Shown piece after piece: positions 1-8,193 of a DNA stretch of 40,545 nt. This stretch comes from Bacteroidales bacterium (GTDB lineage: Bacteria; Bacteroidota; Bacteroidia; Bacteroidales; UBA7960), in contig PWND01000115.1 in NCBI GenBank assembly GCA_003557965.1, positions 1 through 40,545 of the forward strand. Direction: 5' to 3'. Within the stretch, counting starts at the first letter, position 1; each line of letters opens with the position of its first letter. The notes under the pieces are model-generated. The model did not search any database and was not told the origin of the DNA. It worked only from the letters and a program-made list of their open reading frames with translations. The position numbers and the translations under genes were made by a program.

Positions 1-555
1 CAGGCCATTGACGACAGGGCTGTTATTCCTGTTTCTGTAAACCTACAATCTATACTTCGCCTTAATGTTGTATCCGGCGGTAGTATTGAGTTTAACTTTA
101 ACACCCTTGATGATTACGAAAATGGGATTAACTCTGGTGGTACAAACGCAGGATATCAAACCAAGTTTAATGTTGCTTCATCTGTTGACTGGAACGTCTT
201 TATGTATGCTGAAGATGCTACATTACAAGGAACTGATGAAATAGGCGGTGCAAATACTATGACTATAGACAACATTGGTTATCACCTGGATTATGATGGT
301 GATGGTCTTGAGGATGATTATGATGGCAACTTTGATGAAGGCAACCCAACAGCATTAACAGCTGATGAAAACGAATTGTTAGTGGGTTATGATGAAGACC
401 CTATTGCAGGCGACATTAACAGAAATGCTTTTGTTATAAACTGGAGGTGTGGAACACGTGAAGGGAACATGCTGGATGAAACAATTCTGGAGCAAGGCCT
501 GGCAGCAGATCGCTATGCAACTAATGTGTTTTTATTGCTTCAACCTGCTGAGTAA
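1..555 (+). CDS. Exported fiber-subunit-like protein, 5' truncated
   Basis: The frame is open from base 1 to the TAA at 553-555, so the start lies outside the window; the internal ATG at 202 is not the start. About 184 residues are visible. They are rich in Asn, Asp, Gly and Thr, lack membrane segments and look like a secreted beta-sandwich. A block with SGGSIEFNFN followed by a Trp resembles the block SGGNVPFHIN...W in the next gene (662-1228), which suggests paralogous subunits. An Asp-rich stretch (DYDGDGLEDDYDGNFDEG) could bind calcium. The gene is followed at once by a strong hairpin and then by the surface-protein genes. I do not recognise a named family. A role as a surface subunit assembled by the downstream barrel protein is inference from context. 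Confidence 0.6.
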   Translation, partial: QAIDDRAVIPVSVNLQSILRLNVVSGGSIEFNFNTLDDYENGINSGGTNAGYQTKFNVASSVDWNVFMYAEDATLQGTDEIGGANTMTIDNIGYHLDYDGDGLEDDYDGNFDEGNPTALTADENELLVGYDEDPIAGDINRNAFVINWRCGTREGNMLDETILEQGLAADRYATNVFLLLQPAE

Positions 556-594
556 GAACAACACGAAAATTCAATAATTTGGAAAAGGCTTTAC

Positions 595-630
595 TTCCCG
601 GATGTTACCATCCGGGAATATTTTATTTAT
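595..630 (+). terminator. Hairpin terminator or attenuator after the first subunit gene
   Basis: A perfect 10-bp stem (TTCCCGGATG at 595-604, CATCCGGGAA at 609-618) encloses a TTAC loop and is followed by a T-rich tract (tattttatttat). It lies 39 bases after the stop codon of the first gene and 44 bases before the next start. It may end most transcripts while allowing some read-through into the downstream genes. Confidence 0.75.
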
Positions 631-661
631 CTTCTTTATTCGTTTAAAAGAACGCAATTAG

Positions 662-1228
662 ATGCCTCAAATTAAAAAGAAGTTAATAATACCAATATGC
701 TTATTGTTTTGCATATTAACAGAAGTGCATGCCCAAAGAACAAGAGCCCCTTTCACTCAAAATATTAACAGAGACAGTAATAAAGAAGAGGAAAGTGTTA
801 ATATCAGGTTAGAAAGTGGAGGAAATGTTCCTTTTCATATTAATTCTTTTAGAAAATATGTTGAAGGTGATGAGTTACATGCCTGGACAAGGTTTGCTTT
901 GTTGATTGAGAATCTTGACCCTGCAGATACCTGGAGATTAGAAGTTTTGGCAAGTGACAGTGAGTTAGCAGGAGACTATGGAAGAGAGCTTGATTTACAT
1001 TATATTTCAATTTCAGCAAACCATTTTAACGTTGACTCAGAAGATTTGGATTACTTTCCAGTAAATGAATTGTCAGACATCCCGCAAACTTTAGTGACGG
1101 GTTCAGGAGATGGGTTATTTGTGATAACAATAAACTATAGTATAGGAAAGGATCCTGGCAACAGGCTACTTGGTGAATATCCGGATTATTATTTTGTAAA
1201 TTTATATTTTGACCTTAAACAAGACTAA
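662..1228 (+). CDS. Exported protein, paralogous to the upstream subunit
   Basis: This protein has 188 residues. It opens with a Lys-rich, hydrophobic N-terminus ending near HAQ (residue 25), which fits a Sec signal peptide. The mature part lacks further membrane segments and is predicted beta-rich. The segment VNIRLESGGNVPFHINSF, followed by a Trp about 40 residues later, parallels a segment in the upstream truncated gene, so both may be subunits of one surface structure, this one perhaps a minor or anchor subunit. The stop codon is 21 bases before the ATG of the large outer-membrane protein, so the two are probably co-transcribed. I know no family name for it. A periplasmic chaperone role is possible, but nothing in the sequence supports it specifically. 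Confidence 0.6.
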   Translation: MPQIKKKLIIPICLLFCILTEVHAQRTRAPFTQNINRDSNKEEESVNIRLESGGNVPFHINSFRKYVEGDELHAWTRFALLIENLDPADTWRLEVLASDSELAGDYGRELDLHYISISANHFNVDSEDLDYFPVNELSDIPQTLVTGSGDGLFVITINYSIGKDPGNRLLGEYPDYYFVNLYFDLKQD

Positions 1229-1249
1229 ACGAAACTCAGTTTATTGCAC

Positions 1250-4200
1250 ATGAAGCAATTACATACATATAGCATACTGCTGATTTTTTTGCTTACATGT
1301 TTAACAGAATCATATTCTCAATTCAATAATAACAACTTTAATCGCTCTAATTCTTATATTACTGCGGAATTCAAAAATGAAAACATAATAATAAAGCCTG
1401 AAACAACTTTTTTTAATGTGTTGTTTATTGAAAATAAGGGCGAACAAAGAGAAGAAGTTTTTATTGATATAAATGTTCCTGTTGGATGGTCTGTAATTGC
1501 ATTAGAAGACAGGTCATACCATATTAACCCCGGAGATACTCTTTTGCTGCCTATCAGGGCAGCTCCTGCAAGAGGTGTTGAAGGTAACATAGGCTATTCT
1601 TTGATTGCCGCTGTTAATAATCGCGATGGTGATACATACACTAATGCTTATTGTTTTGTTCAAATTGAAAGGCAATCCGACTTGCAGTTCAGGGCAATCA
1701 CCAGGATGGGCTACTTTGACCAGCAAACAGGAGAAAGCGAGCTTTCATTCAGGTTAATTAACCGTGGCAATATTAGTGAATTGGTTTATTTAAGTTTTCA
1801 ATCAACTGAAAACGTTGCCATTGTAAATGAAAGAGACAACATCTACAGCATGGATGTAATGCTAAGTGCTCGCAGCGATACTACAATTACACTACCTGTT
1901 AAAGTTGTTGAAGACCATAATTTACACAACGGGAGCTTATTCAGGATTGACCTGAAAGGCCATACAATTGACAGGGAATTCGGCACATCTTTTTGGTTTA
2001 ATCATACAGTAAGCCAGTATAAATATAATATCCCTGAATCTGAAAAAATTCTTATAGCTGAAATAGCTGCACAAAATTTATTTAGTGATCAAAATACAAT
2101 ATTTTCAGGGGGAGTAAGAGGGGTCTTATTGCTTCCGGAAAGCCGTGATTTCAAGTATCGATTTTACAGGCATGGTGGTGCCCCCTCAAGTGATTTTCTC
2201 AGATACAGCAGGGCAAGAGTCTCTTACAACTCTCCTTTTATGGGCATTACGGTTGGTGACATCTCCGCATACAACCTGAAGTATGGTGGAGGTAAAGGAA
2301 CAGAAATTGTTTACAGAATGCCCGGTGCATTCCAGGTGTCGGCAATGGCAAACCGCAACACCTTCAGGCCAATTACAAACTATGGGATTAGTATTAACGA
2401 ACGTTTATCTTCTGTAAGGTTGGGTACAGAGCTTGCTTATACAGAAAACGAAATATTGAATAATTATGCTTATCTCGGCACCCTTAGAGGATCTGCAAGG
2501 CTCGGCAGAAACCATTATATAAAAACAACTGCTGGAATTAGCAGTGTTCATTATATGCATAATGAAAGTACTAATTTAGGTTATGGTTTGTTGTTTGATT
2601 ACAGTGGTAGAATTGGAAATGCAAGAATTAGAATCAGAGAGCATTTGGGAACGCCGGAATATTATGGCAGATACTCCGGAAGGCATAACCTCACAACAAC
2701 AGTTTTATATCCTTTTGAAAGTGGCTTGCAGCTATATTTTAGTGGATTTGACCAAAGATACAGGCCTTTGGTTGAAACTCATGAAGGCATTACATCTGAC
2801 AGGTTCCTGGATAACAGATCGGCAAATTTAATACTTAGAAAATTTCTTGACCAGGGATTTCTCATATATGGCGGCCCTGTTTACCAGGGAAAATCTACTA
2901 ACAGTTTCTTCCTGTTTGATGGTGAAAACCCTTTTACCACACATTCTGCCAAATTCACACTTGGCACAAGGCTAAATGAAGGAGGCCTGAGCTTTAACCC
3001 TGCTGTAACTATGGGATATACTTTTATTACTGACCACTCAATCCCCGAACCCGGAACTCTCAGGCATGATATTAGAAACAGTGATGGAAAATTCTTCAAT
3101 AGCCTTTTTACTTTGAATTTAAGAAGTTCGTGGTGGGGAGCATTTATTAACTATTATTACGGGCCATATACTGTTAACCAGGAAATCTCTCAATTCTACT
3201 ACGACATTTCTGCTCACTCTGTTAGGCTTATGCCGTATCTTGAGAGATTTATTTATAAAGATATTGTTTTCCTTTCTTCTAAGCTGAGTTTTACTTATGA
3301 TTTTGCTTTCAAAACAAGCAGAATTAACCTTATGAACCAACTTGATGTTTATTTTGAACACGACTTCAAATTTTCTTTATTGAATACCTATGGTTATCAA
3401 CTCACTACTGATTTAGTTACCGACCAGAAATACACATACTCTCACCTCTATTTTGAAGCAAGGCTTACAAAAGAATTCAACTTCAACCAACCTCGCATTA
3501 GATATTACGACCTGAAAATCAGTCTTTTTAAAGATTTAAATGGAAATCTTATCAGGGACCCTAACGAGCCCGGTGTCAGAGATATTCTTGTAAGTATAAA
3601 AAGTATTGATCCTCATAAATATAAAGATTATGATGTTGATTATCCTCCTCCTGATAAATTAGTTTCCATGAGCTTATTATCAGGCATGGACGGAACTGTT
3701 ACATACGAAAACTTGCCAATGGGCATTTACAAAATAGAGCTGACAAATGTTGGAAGAGACCAGGATAAGTACTTCCCTGATGAAAGTTCTTTTATTGTGC
3801 ATGTTACCCGGGATAAAACAGTTTACGTTCCATACCTTGAAAGAAACAAAATCTTTGGAAGGGTAATTATGAATCGTAGCAGGTTATCAACCCTGGGCAG
3901 GATCGAGCTTGGAAACATAAAAGTGACTGCTGTTGATAGCAAAGGTAGAGAAACCGCCACTCTTACTGATTCAAGGGGGCATTTTGAAATGTATGTACCA
4001 AGTATTGATTATTACGTTGTTTCGATAAGAGATATTTTTAGTGATCACTTTAACCTTAGACAAAACCATTTTAGGGCAAATCTAAACGGTTTTAAACAAT
4101 TTGAAGTTAACTTTGTATTCGATGAAATCCGAAGGCATGTTGAATTTACTCCTACTCCTTCAGATATTGAGGCTGAAATCAGAAGAGTAGGACGAACTAA

Positions 4201-4804
4201 CCTGTCGGGGATAGTTAGAGATGCCTCAACCTTAAGGCCATTAAGAGCTCAAATTGAAGTAGTTGACAATAAAACCGGCAACAGCATTACTCAAACAATT
4301 TCCGACAGGGCAAATGGAAGATATAGTGCCAGCTTTGTAACAGGAGAAGATTACATGCTCATTGCCAATGTAAGTGGATACTGGATGCACTCCGAAAGGT
4401 TAAGCCTTGACCAGTTTCTGACTATTCAAGATATTGAAGTTGATATTTTGATGGAAAGCATTGCTGTAGGATCAAGGTTCCAGCTAAATAACCTGCACTT
4501 TGCTCCCGAAAGCGCTGAAATACCAACGGAGGCATTCCCGGAGCTTGACAGGCTGATTAAGCAGCTTAAAGACAATCCTAATGTGAGAATCAGAATAGAA
4601 GGACACTCTGATGCAGTTGAAACTCTGGAAGACAGAACATTGTCTCTTAGCAGGGCTGACGCTGTGATGAGGTATATGGTACAAAACGGTTTCGGAAATA
4701 TTGAGTACACAGGACGGGAAGATTCTCAGCCAGTGGCTCCAAATGATACAGAAGAAAACAGAAGAAGAAACAGGAGAGTTGAAATTATTATTGTTGACAG
4801 GTAA
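1250..4804 (+). CDS. Large outer-membrane protein: Ig/NEW3-like, usher-like barrel, SdrD-B-like and OmpA-like domains
   Basis: I chose the ATG at 1250 over the in-frame TTG two codons upstream; it gives 1184 residues and a signal peptide ending near SYSQ. Domains in order: an N-terminal Ig-like region of the NEW3/COG1361 kind (around residues 30-250, with ENKGEQREEVFIDINVP and PVGWSV); a long Tyr/Phe/Gly-rich beta-strand region (about 270-740) containing VGDISAYNLKYGGGKG, which recalls usher-type barrels; an SdrD-B-like domain (about 745-850, FKDLNGNLIRDPNEPG); two carboxypeptidase-regulatory-like beta domains; and a C-terminal OmpA-like peptidoglycan-binding domain (about 1070-1184, IRIEGHSDAVETLEDR and NRRRNRRVEI). 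It probably sits in the outer membrane and grips the cell wall. With the two subunit-like genes upstream, it may secrete or anchor a surface fiber. The domains are seen; the function is inferred. Confidence 0.65.
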   Translation: MKQLHTYSILLIFLLTCLTESYSQFNNNNFNRSNSYITAEFKNENIIIKPETTFFNVLFIENKGEQREEVFIDINVPVGWSVIALEDRSYHINPGDTLLLPIRAAPARGVEGNIGYSLIAAVNNRDGDTYTNAYCFVQIERQSDLQFRAITRMGYFDQQTGESELSFRLINRGNISELVYLSFQSTENVAIVNERDNIYSMDVMLSARSDTTITLPVKVVEDHNLHNGSLFRIDLKGHTIDREFGTSFWFNHTVSQYKYNIPESEKILIAEIAAQNLFSDQNTIFSGGVRGVLLLPESRDFKYRFYRHGGAPSSDFLRYSRARVSYNSPFMGITVGDISAYNLKYGGGKGTEIVYRMPGAFQVSAMANRNTFRPITNYGISINERLSSVRLGTELAYTENEILNNYAYLGTLRGSARLGRNHYIKTTAGISSVHYMHNESTNLGYGLLFDYSGRIGNARIRIREHLGTPEYYGRYSGRHNLTTTVLYPFESGLQLYFSGFDQRYRPLVETHEGITSDRFLDNRSANLILRKFLDQGFLIYGGPVYQGKSTNSFFLFDGENPFTTHSAKFTLGTRLNEGGLSFNPAVTMGYTFITDHSIPEPGTLRHDIRNSDGKFFNSLFTLNLRSSWWGAFINYYYGPYTVNQEISQFYYDISAHSVRLMPYLERFIYKDIVFLSSKLSFTYDFAFKTSRINLMNQLDVYFEHDFKFSLLNTYGYQLTTDLVTDQKYTYSHLYFEARLTKEFNFNQPRIRYYDLKISLFKDLNGNLIRDPNEPGVRDILVSIKSIDPHKYKDYDVDYPPPDKLVSMSLLSGMDGTVTYENLPMGIYKIELTNVGRDQDKYFPDESSFIVHVTRDKTVYVPYLERNKIFGRVIMNRSRLSTLGRIELGNIKVTAVDSKGRETATLTDSRGHFEMYVPSIDYYVVSIRDIFSDHFNLRQNHFRANLNGFKQFEVNFVFDEIRRHVEFTPTPSDIEAEIRRVGRTNLSGIVRDASTLRPLRAQIEVVDNKTGNSITQTISDRANGRYSASFVTGEDYMLIANVSGYWMHSERLSLDQFLTIQDIEVDILMESIAVGSRFQLNNLHFAPESAEIPTEAFPELDRLIKQLKDNPNVRIRIEGHSDAVETLEDRTLSLSRADAVMRYMVQNGFGNIEYTGREDSQPVAPNDTEENRRRNRRVEIIIVDR

Positions 4805-4821
4805 CTTAATATATACTAATT

Positions 4822-5199
4822 ATGAAATTACCGGCTTTTTTAATACTCGTATTGCTTTTCGTTATTTCTGCTTGCGATAAAGAAGAAGAAGAATTTTACT
4901 TTGAGCTTGATGATCTTTTAGAAACACATTGGGGAATACCACATGTTATTGAGCCGGGACAAGAAGATATTGATTTAGCAGCACCCACGATATTTTACCC
5001 TGATGGCTATGTTAATATTGGCCCTGACAGAACGGATTTCTGGAGGATTAAAGACTCCAGAAGTATCTTTTTGGATGAAGCCGGAGAAGATTGGTTTTTT
5101 ATAAACCTAAGTCCTGACACTATGTATGTTGAAAAAACAAAATATCCTCAAGGTATATTTTTAGGAAAATACATTTATCATCCGATGGAATATAACTAA
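4822..5199 (+). CDS. Small lipoprotein of unknown function
   Basis: This protein has 125 residues. It begins with a short charged N-terminus, a hydrophobic stretch and the lipobox ISAC, placing the lipidated cysteine at about residue 18. Four acidic residues follow (DKEEEE), as in surface-exported lipoproteins of the phylum. The rest resembles a small beta-sheet domain of the lipocalin-like or DUF type (HWGIPHVIE, DFWRIKD, GKYIYHPMEYN). It starts 17 bases after the stop of the large outer-membrane protein and is probably the last gene of that operon. It could be an accessory or pilotin-like factor for the barrel, but this rests on position alone. I do not recognise a family. Confidence 0.55.
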   Translation: MKLPAFLILVLLFVISACDKEEEEFYFELDDLLETHWGIPHVIEPGQEDIDLAAPTIFYPDGYVNIGPDRTDFWRIKDSRSIFLDEAGEDWFFINLSPDTMYVEKTKYPQGIFLGKYIYHPMEYN

Positions 5200-5255
5200 G
5201 CGTTGAAAAACATATACACTGAAAATTTATAATTATAAAAACGAAAAAAATCTTT

Positions 5256-5282
5256 TTTGTAAAGAAAAAGTGATTATATTTG
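5256..5282 (+). promoter_or_regulatory. Bacteroidota-type promoter for the tRNA pair
   Basis: The -7 element TATATTTG (5275-5282) matches TAnnTTTG exactly. A TTTG at 5256-5259 could be the -33 element, although its 15-base spacing is short. The -7 element ends 17 bases before the first tRNA. Confidence 0.55.
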
Positions 5283-5299
5283 CAACCTCAAAAGCAAAA

Positions 5300-5372
<73 letters not shown>

Positions 5373-5376
5373 CAGC

Positions 5377-5402
5377 AACCTCTGAGAAAGAGGTTTTTTT
5401 TT
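5377..5402 (+). terminator. Hairpin with T-run between the two tRNAs
   Basis: A 7-bp stem AACCTCT/AGAGGTT (5377-5383 with 5389-5395) closes a GAGAA loop and runs into nine consecutive T residues (5394-5402). This is a canonical intrinsic terminator shape. It would limit read-through from tRNA-Gly into tRNA-Leu, for which I see no separate promoter. Confidence 0.75.
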
Positions 5403-5414
5403 ACCACTCAAGTT

Positions 5415-5499
5415 GCCCGGGTGGTGGAATTGGTAGACACGCAGGACTTAAAATCCTGTGGCCATTGCGGCCGTGCCGGTTCGATCCCGGCCCCGGGTA
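5415..5499 (+). tRNA. tRNA-Leu (anticodon UAA)
   Basis: The 85-base class II tRNA has an acceptor stem GCCCGGG/CCCGGGT whose first pair is G-U, a D-loop AATTGGTAGACA, an anticodon stem-loop around CTTAAAA giving anticodon TAA, a long variable arm (TGGCCATTGCGGCCG) and a T-arm GCCGG-TTCGATC-CCGGC. The discriminator is A. CCA is not encoded. Confidence 0.95.
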
Positions 5500-5529
5500 C
5501 TTTTCTTTCAAGCATTACAAGCCACCAAT

Positions 5530-6165
5530 ATGAAACTATTTTCAAAAAAGAAAAAAACTGCAAAATGCCCCTACTGTGGGTATATTTTTAAAGAAGCACC
5601 CCGGGTAAAAATTAAATGCCCGGAGTGTCAAAATCGTATATACATCCAAAAAGGAAAGAATAAAACTGAGCTTTATACAGAAAAAGATCATGAGGAGCTT
5701 ATTATTCTTCACTATTTAGAATCTATTGGATATTCTAAAAAACAATATCAAAAGTTTAAATCTGACTTTGAAAATAAGTCAAGGGAAAGCACTGATCACA
5801 AAGATGCTTTATGGGCGTTATATGGCTATTTATTAAAGGAAAGTGCTAAGAAAGACGACTATAATGCCATGAGCATAATATATAGCCTTATGGCAACTAT
5901 GCAGTTAGACACTCCCGCTGAATACCTGAAGCTTAGAAAATTAAGCGGAGAAATGGAGCTTTTATCATTTAAAACGGACTCAAAGTTTGACCTTGAGGTT
6001 GAAATACTTACCACAAAAAATTCATGTGATTATTGTAAAAAGTTCAGTAAAAGGCGATACACCCTGGAAAAAGCTCTTGAAGAACTACCATTACCACTCC
6101 TTGAATGTGACCAAGGGGCTGAATGTAGGTGCTGTTATGGGATAAACTCAAAAGAAAAAGTCTAA
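5530..6165 (+). CDS. Zinc-ribbon protein of unknown function
   Basis: The protein has 211 residues from the ATG at 5530; an upstream in-frame ATG lies inside tRNA-Leu and is rejected. An N-terminal zinc ribbon has two CxxC knuckles (Cys13/16 and Cys30/33). The middle is helical and charged. The C-terminus has a second cysteine cluster (CDYC at 166-169, then C193, C199, C201, C202) that probably binds metal too. The start is only 30 bases past the 3' end of tRNA-Leu with no visible promoter between, so the mRNA may come from a tRNA-containing transcript and gain its 5' end by tRNA processing. It ends convergently with the next gene, overlapping it by four bases. The function is unknown to me; two zinc modules suggest nucleic-acid or protein binding. 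Confidence 0.6.
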   Translation: MKLFSKKKKTAKCPYCGYIFKEAPRVKIKCPECQNRIYIQKGKNKTELYTEKDHEELIILHYLESIGYSKKQYQKFKSDFENKSRESTDHKDALWALYGYLLKESAKKDDYNAMSIIYSLMATMQLDTPAEYLKLRKLSGEMELLSFKTDSKFDLEVEILTTKNSCDYCKKFSKRRYTLEKALEELPLPLLECDQGAECRCCYGINSKEKV

Positions 6166-6998
6166 TTAATACTTAATTTTATCCTGCTACCTGTTATTTC
6201 TGTTAACAAATTCAAGCCTCGATGATCTTTAGCAGAAAATGTGTTATTTGTTAGTATTTTAAAATCGCTGAAACGATTTGAACTCTCCATAAAAGACATT
6301 ACACTATTAAATGCTTCTTTCGAATCATTAGTTGATTCATATTCGAAAGTAATAATTTTATAATCATCGTATTCAAGCATTACAGCTTGATTAACATTAA
6401 ACACATCCTGAAACCCCAAAGAGTAAATATTGTTTAATGCCAAAGGCCCAAGAATATAAGTAAAGTGCTGTGTTGGTTTTTCATAATATAATTCCTTAAA
6501 TAATGATGGAGGGGTTCCATAGCTATCAATGCCTTCAATTATGTTTGCCATTAATATAAAGTAATCCATCCTCATCCCCTTTTCTGCAAAATCAACTCCT
6601 GAAATAGTAATATAATAATTGCTTTTCCAAATACTCATAAACTTATTCTCAAAAATAATCCACGGTGAAGGCTCTATTTTCAAAAAGGTATTTCCTTTGT
6701 TCATGCTAAACGCCCCGAAAGCAGCGCTGTCGCTGTCCATTCTGTAAACTTCCACATAAAGCCGGCCTTTTTCAGGGTGAATATAATCCACCGCTGCCAC
6801 ATCACTAAATCCAAACTCCATATATAAATCTGCAGCACCATTAATCAAAAAAAACAAATCATCTCCTTCGTAAAATAAAACATCATTTGCTTCCCAGCCT
6901 TCCTGCCATCCGGCTGAAGGCAAAATATCTTTTGAAGACTGCGACATTAATTGGAATCCAATTAAGAAACATGTTAAACTAAAAGCTACTTTTTTCAT
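6162..6998 (-). CDS. Exported DUF6599-like protein
   Basis: The protein has 278 residues and an N-terminal signal peptide ending near LMSQS. The mature part includes LPSAGWQEGWEAND, FLINGAADLYMEFGFSDV and VEVYRMDSDSAAFGAFS, a pattern I associate with DUF6599, an exported family of unknown role. It is the last gene of a minus-strand series that also holds a DUF362 gene, from which it is separated by the DUF1016 nuclease gene. No promoter motif is evident in the 70 bases before its start. The family call is from memory of the motif and is moderately secure; the function is unknown. Confidence 0.55.
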   Translation of the reverse strand: MKKVAFSLTCFLIGFQLMSQSSKDILPSAGWQEGWEANDVLFYEGDDLFFLINGAADLYMEFGFSDVAAVDYIHPEKGRLYVEVYRMDSDSAAFGAFSMNKGNTFLKIEPSPWIIFENKFMSIWKSNYYITISGVDFAEKGMRMDYFILMANIIEGIDSYGTPPSLFKELYYEKPTQHFTYILGPLALNNIYSLGFQDVFNVNQAVMLEYDDYKIITFEYESTNDSKEAFNSVMSFMESSNRFSDFKILTNNTFSAKDHRGLNLLTEITGSRIKLSIN

Positions 6999-7036
6999 CT
7001 GTTAAAGTTTTTGTTATTAATATACAACGTTCCTAG

Positions 7037-7073
7037 TATAGTCATCTTGTCATTTATGGCGAGATTGACTATA
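7037..7073. repeat. Long imperfect hairpin at the 3' end of the nuclease gene
   Basis: TATAGTCA (7037-7044) pairs with TGACTATA (7066-7073). The pairing continues inward as TCTTGTCAT against ATGGCGAGA with two G-U pairs and one bulged base, leaving a two-base loop. The structure covers the nuclease stop codon (7069-7071). There is no T-run on the minus side, so it is not a typical terminator. It may be an end mark of an inserted segment or an RNA stability element. Confidence 0.6.
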
Positions 7074-8118
7074 TCATATTTCCACCGGATTTTTTAATTT
7101 TGTTTTCCAGTTCATTTTCAATTTCTTCAATAGATGGTAATTTTGTTTTAAAACTTTCAGGGATAGCGTCAGTTAAGCGGTATTCACTAATTCCCATTGG
7201 TTTATTTATATCTCTGAGTGCGTATTCAACTTCAATTTTATCTTTACTCTTGCATAAAAGAATTCCTATTGATGGATTGTCGTCAGTTTTCCTAAGTTGG
7301 CTATCAATTGCTGACAAATAGAAGTTTAACTTTCCAGCGTATTCAGGTTTGAATTTTCCTGATTTTAATTCAATAATTACATAACAGCGTAGATCAACAT
7401 GATAGAATAGCATGTCTATGAAGTAGTCGTTTTCGCTAACTTCTATCTTAAACTGTCTGCCAAGAAAAGCAAATCCTTTACCGAGTTCAAGTAAAAATTT
7501 TGTGATATGTTTTGTTATCTCGTCTTCAATTGCTTTTTCAAGAGCACCATCTTCTAATCTCAGAAAATCAAAGTTATAAGGATCTTTTAAAGTTTGTTCA
7601 GCTAATTTTGATTGATGTGCTGGAAGCGTGTGTTTAAAATTGTGTGCAGCCTTGCCAATTTTTCCGAAAAGGTTTTTCTTAATTTGCAGTTCAAGAGTGT
7701 CTCTATCCCATCCATTTTCTACTGTTTTTAAAATATAAAATTCGGCTTCATCAAGGTCCTTTGTTTTGGATATTATCACTCGATTGTGACTCCATGGAAT
7801 TTGTGCCACAGTCTGTGGCACAAATTGATATTTCTGAGAATAGAGCTTATACCATTGACTCATGGCGTATAAATTCCTGCGAGAAAAGCCTTTGATTTGA
7901 GGAAATTCATGCTTTAGCTCAATAGCAGCCTTTTCGATAAAACTACTCCCCCAATTTGCTTTTTCTTGCTTTTGAGCAATTGATTTCCCTATATCCCAAT
8001 ACAATTCGATTAACTGTGAATTGATTGAAAAGGCAACCCTTCTCTGTGCTTCATGAATTTTGGATTTTATCTCAATTATCCAATTCCCAAATTCCGTTAT
8101 GTTTACTTCTTGGCTCAT
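7069..8118 (-). CDS. YhcG/DUF1016 family PD-(D/E)XK nuclease
   Basis: The 349-residue protein shows both halves of the family. The N-terminal DUF1016_N domain (about 1-170) contains ELYWDIGKSI, WGSSFIEKAAIEL, FSRRNLYAMSQWY and QIPWSHN. The C-terminal nuclease domain (about 175-330) has the catalytic pattern FIDML (Asp235) followed by IELK (Glu250, Lys252). YhcG proteins often sit in defense islands, sometimes beside type I restriction genes or toxin-antitoxin modules. None of those partners is here, so this copy is an orphan. Its flanks are about 70 bases each and it separates a DUF362 gene from a DUF6599-like gene. Its coding sequence holds a 29-base palindrome (7798-7826). The catalytic residues are intact. 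Acquisition by transfer is inference from its position. Confidence 0.85.
   Translation of the reverse strand: MSQEVNITEFGNWIIEIKSKIHEAQRRVAFSINSQLIELYWDIGKSIAQKQEKANWGSSFIEKAAIELKHEFPQIKGFSRRNLYAMSQWYKLYSQKYQFVPQTVAQIPWSHNRVIISKTKDLDEAEFYILKTVENGWDRDTLELQIKKNLFGKIGKAAHNFKHTLPAHQSKLAEQTLKDPYNFDFLRLEDGALEKAIEDEITKHITKFLLELGKGFAFLGRQFKIEVSENDYFIDMLFYHVDLRCYVIIELKSGKFKPEYAGKLNFYLSAIDSQLRKTDDNPSIGILLCKSKDKIEVEYALRDINKPMGISEYRLTDAIPESFKTKLPSIEEIENELENKIKKSGGNMI
7798..7826. repeat. 29-base near-perfect palindrome inside the nuclease gene
   Basis: The 14-base arms AATTTGTGCCACAG (7798-7811) and CTGTGGCACAAATT (7813-7826) are exact reverse complements around a single T. On the coding strand the element encodes part of QFVPQTVAQIP, at the conserved IPW segment of the N-terminal domain. 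Confidence 0.9.
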
Positions 8119-8193
8119 AAAGCGAATATAATCATATTGGTCTATTCTATCATTTTTTAAATTGGAGGCAACAATTAATCATATTATCCAAAG

